Source of the DNA: Ruminococcaceae bacterium UBA1417
GTDB taxonomy: Bacteria; Bacillota; Clostridia; Oscillospirales; Acutalibacteraceae
Reading direction: 5' to 3'
Length of the DNA stretch: 5,999 nucleotides
Assembly: GCA_002305575.1 (NCBI GenBank)
Contig: DBPP01000007.1
Span: forward strand, 274 to 6,272
Numbering within the stretch: the stretch's first letter is position 1; every line of letters begins with the position of its first letter. Positions 4,953 to 5,999 of the stretch are shown one piece after another. A program made the translations under genes and the position numbers. The notes below the pieces were generated by a model. That model searched no databases and had not been told where the DNA came from. It saw only the letters and a program-made list of their open reading frames with translations.

Positions 4953-5999
4953 ATGGCAAAAAATGAAAAAGTTCTGGTCGTGGACTTTGGCGGCCAATAC
5001 AATCAGCTTGTCGCTCGCCGGGTGCGCGAGTGTGGCGTATATTGCGAAATCGTCTCCTTCCGCGTCGGCCTTGAAGCGATCCGCGCAGAAAATCCGAAAG
5101 GCATCATTTTTACAGGCGGGCCGAACAGCGTCTATGCAGACGGCGCGCCGACGATGGATCCCGCTATTTTTGCACTCGGCATCCCGGTGCTTGGCCTGTG
5201 CTATGGCTGCCAGCTGATGATGCATCTGCTGGGCGGTCATGTGTGCCGCGCGCCGGAGCGCGAATATGGAAAAACGCTTGTGCATGTGGACACCGCTTCA
5301 GAGATGTTCCACGGCGTCAGCCCGGAAACCATCTGCTGGATGAGCCACAACGATTATGTGGAAACGATTGCGCCGGGCTTTATAGCTTCGGCATATACCG
5401 ATAATTGCCCTGTGGCAGCGGCGGAAAACGCGGAAAAGAAGCTGTATGCGCTGCAGTTCCACCCCGAGGTACTCCACACGCAGGAGGGCAAGACGATGCT
5501 TTCCAACTTCGTCTATCGTGTCTGCGGCTGCAAGGGCGATTGGAAAATGGATTCCTTTGTGGAGACAAGCGTGCGGGCTCTGCGGGAAAAAATCGGTGGC
5601 GGCAAGGTGCTTTGCGCGCTTTCTGGCGGCGTCGATTCCTCGGTTGCCGCTGCGATGCTCGCGAAGGCCGTCGGCAAGCAGCTGACCTGCGTGTTTGTGG
5701 ATCATGGCCTGCTGCGTAAGAACGAGCGGGAACAGGTCTGCCAGGTCTTCGGCGAAGGCGGCCAGTTCGACATCAACTTTGTCTGCGTGGATGCCCGGGA
5801 ACGCTTCTATGCCAAGCTGGCAGGGGAGGACGCCCCGGAGCGCAAGCGCAAGATCATCGGAGAAGAGTTTATCCGCGTCTTTGAGGATGAAGCCAAGAAG
5901 ATCGGGGCAGTGGACTTTTTGGCTCAGGGTACGATCTACCCCGACGTGGTGGAAAGCGGCCTGGGCGGCGAGTCTGCCACCATCAAGAGCCACCACAAC
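4953..5999 (+). CDS. guaA: GMP synthase (glutamine-hydrolysing), 3' end cut off by the window
   Basis: It aminates XMP to GMP using ATP and glutamine, the last step of the guanine branch. The window holds 349 codons of an expected 510-525 and the frame is still open at the last base. The N-terminal class I glutaminase domain (about 5-195) shows VVDFGGQYNQLVARRVRE (9-26), GLCYG with nucleophile Cys83 (81-85), and QFHPE with His170 and Glu172 (168-172), so the Cys-His-Glu triad is complete. The ATP pyrophosphatase domain begins with the P-loop SGGVDSS (224-230), then DHGLLRKNE (250-258), ERKRKIIGEEFI (296-307) and AQGTIYPDVVESG (324-336). The missing part is the rest of this domain and the C-terminal dimerisation domain. 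AAAAGGAAAG (4937-4946) lies just before the ATG. The gene starts 22 nt after glmS, so the two are almost certainly co-transcribed. Confidence 0.97.
   Translation, partial: MAKNEKVLVVDFGGQYNQLVARRVRECGVYCEIVSFRVGLEAIRAENPKGIIFTGGPNSVYADGAPTMDPAIFALGIPVLGLCYGCQLMMHLLGGHVCRAPEREYGKTLVHVDTASEMFHGVSPETICWMSHNDYVETIAPGFIASAYTDNCPVAAAENAEKKLYALQFHPEVLHTQEGKTMLSNFVYRVCGCKGDWKMDSFVETSVRALREKIGGGKVLCALSGGVDSSVAAAMLAKAVGKQLTCVFVDHGLLRKNEREQVCQVFGEGGQFDINFVCVDARERFYAKLAGEDAPERKRKIIGEEFIRVFEDEAKKIGAVDFLAQGTIYPDVVESGLGGESATIKSHHN

Overview
The window carries four complete or partial housekeeping genes in a row on the + strand: purB (adenylosuccinate lyase), purA (adenylosuccinate synthetase), glmS (glutamine:fructose-6-phosphate aminotransferase) and the first two thirds of guaA (GMP synthase), which runs off the right edge. 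Gaps between genes are 76, 88 and 22 nt with no convincing rho-independent terminator, so a single operon is likely. I see no mobile element, CRISPR array, tRNA, rRNA or broken gene.

The organism is most likely a moderately GC-rich Clostridia member, perhaps Oscillospirales/Ruminococcaceae-like. The reasons are the strong purine-rich Shine-Dalgarno sequences before every gene, a consensus sigma-A type promoter, a long eukaryote-like form of PurB, and a PurA variant that I associate from memory with such gut Clostridia. This placement is inference and not a database result.

Layout. Bases 1-102 are AT-richer (about 44% GC by hand count of 1-120) and hold no gene I can support, but they contain a possible pair of PurR boxes (CGAA, 16 nt, TTCG at 71-94). 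A near-perfect promoter follows at 103-131, then a leader of about 90 nt with an inverted repeat and a GC-rich hairpin, then purB at 228. GC-rich hairpins without U-tracts sit in the purB-purA gap (1666-1700) and the purA-glmS gap (3028-3059, 14 bp stem). The glmS ribozyme found before glmS in many Firmicutes is not present.

How the genes work together. PurA and PurB convert IMP to AMP, and PurB also acts earlier in making IMP. GuaA makes GMP from XMP. GlmS makes glucosamine-6-phosphate, the entry to UDP-GlcNAc and the cell wall. GlmS and GuaA both take the amide nitrogen of glutamine but by unrelated mechanisms (N-terminal cysteine versus Cys-His-Glu triad). The cluster therefore joins purine nucleotide supply with amino-sugar supply.

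No previously undescribed system is evident. The points most worth a second look are the altered active-site motifs of PurA, the candidate PurR operator, and the strong hairpin that stands where a glmS ribozyme might be expected.
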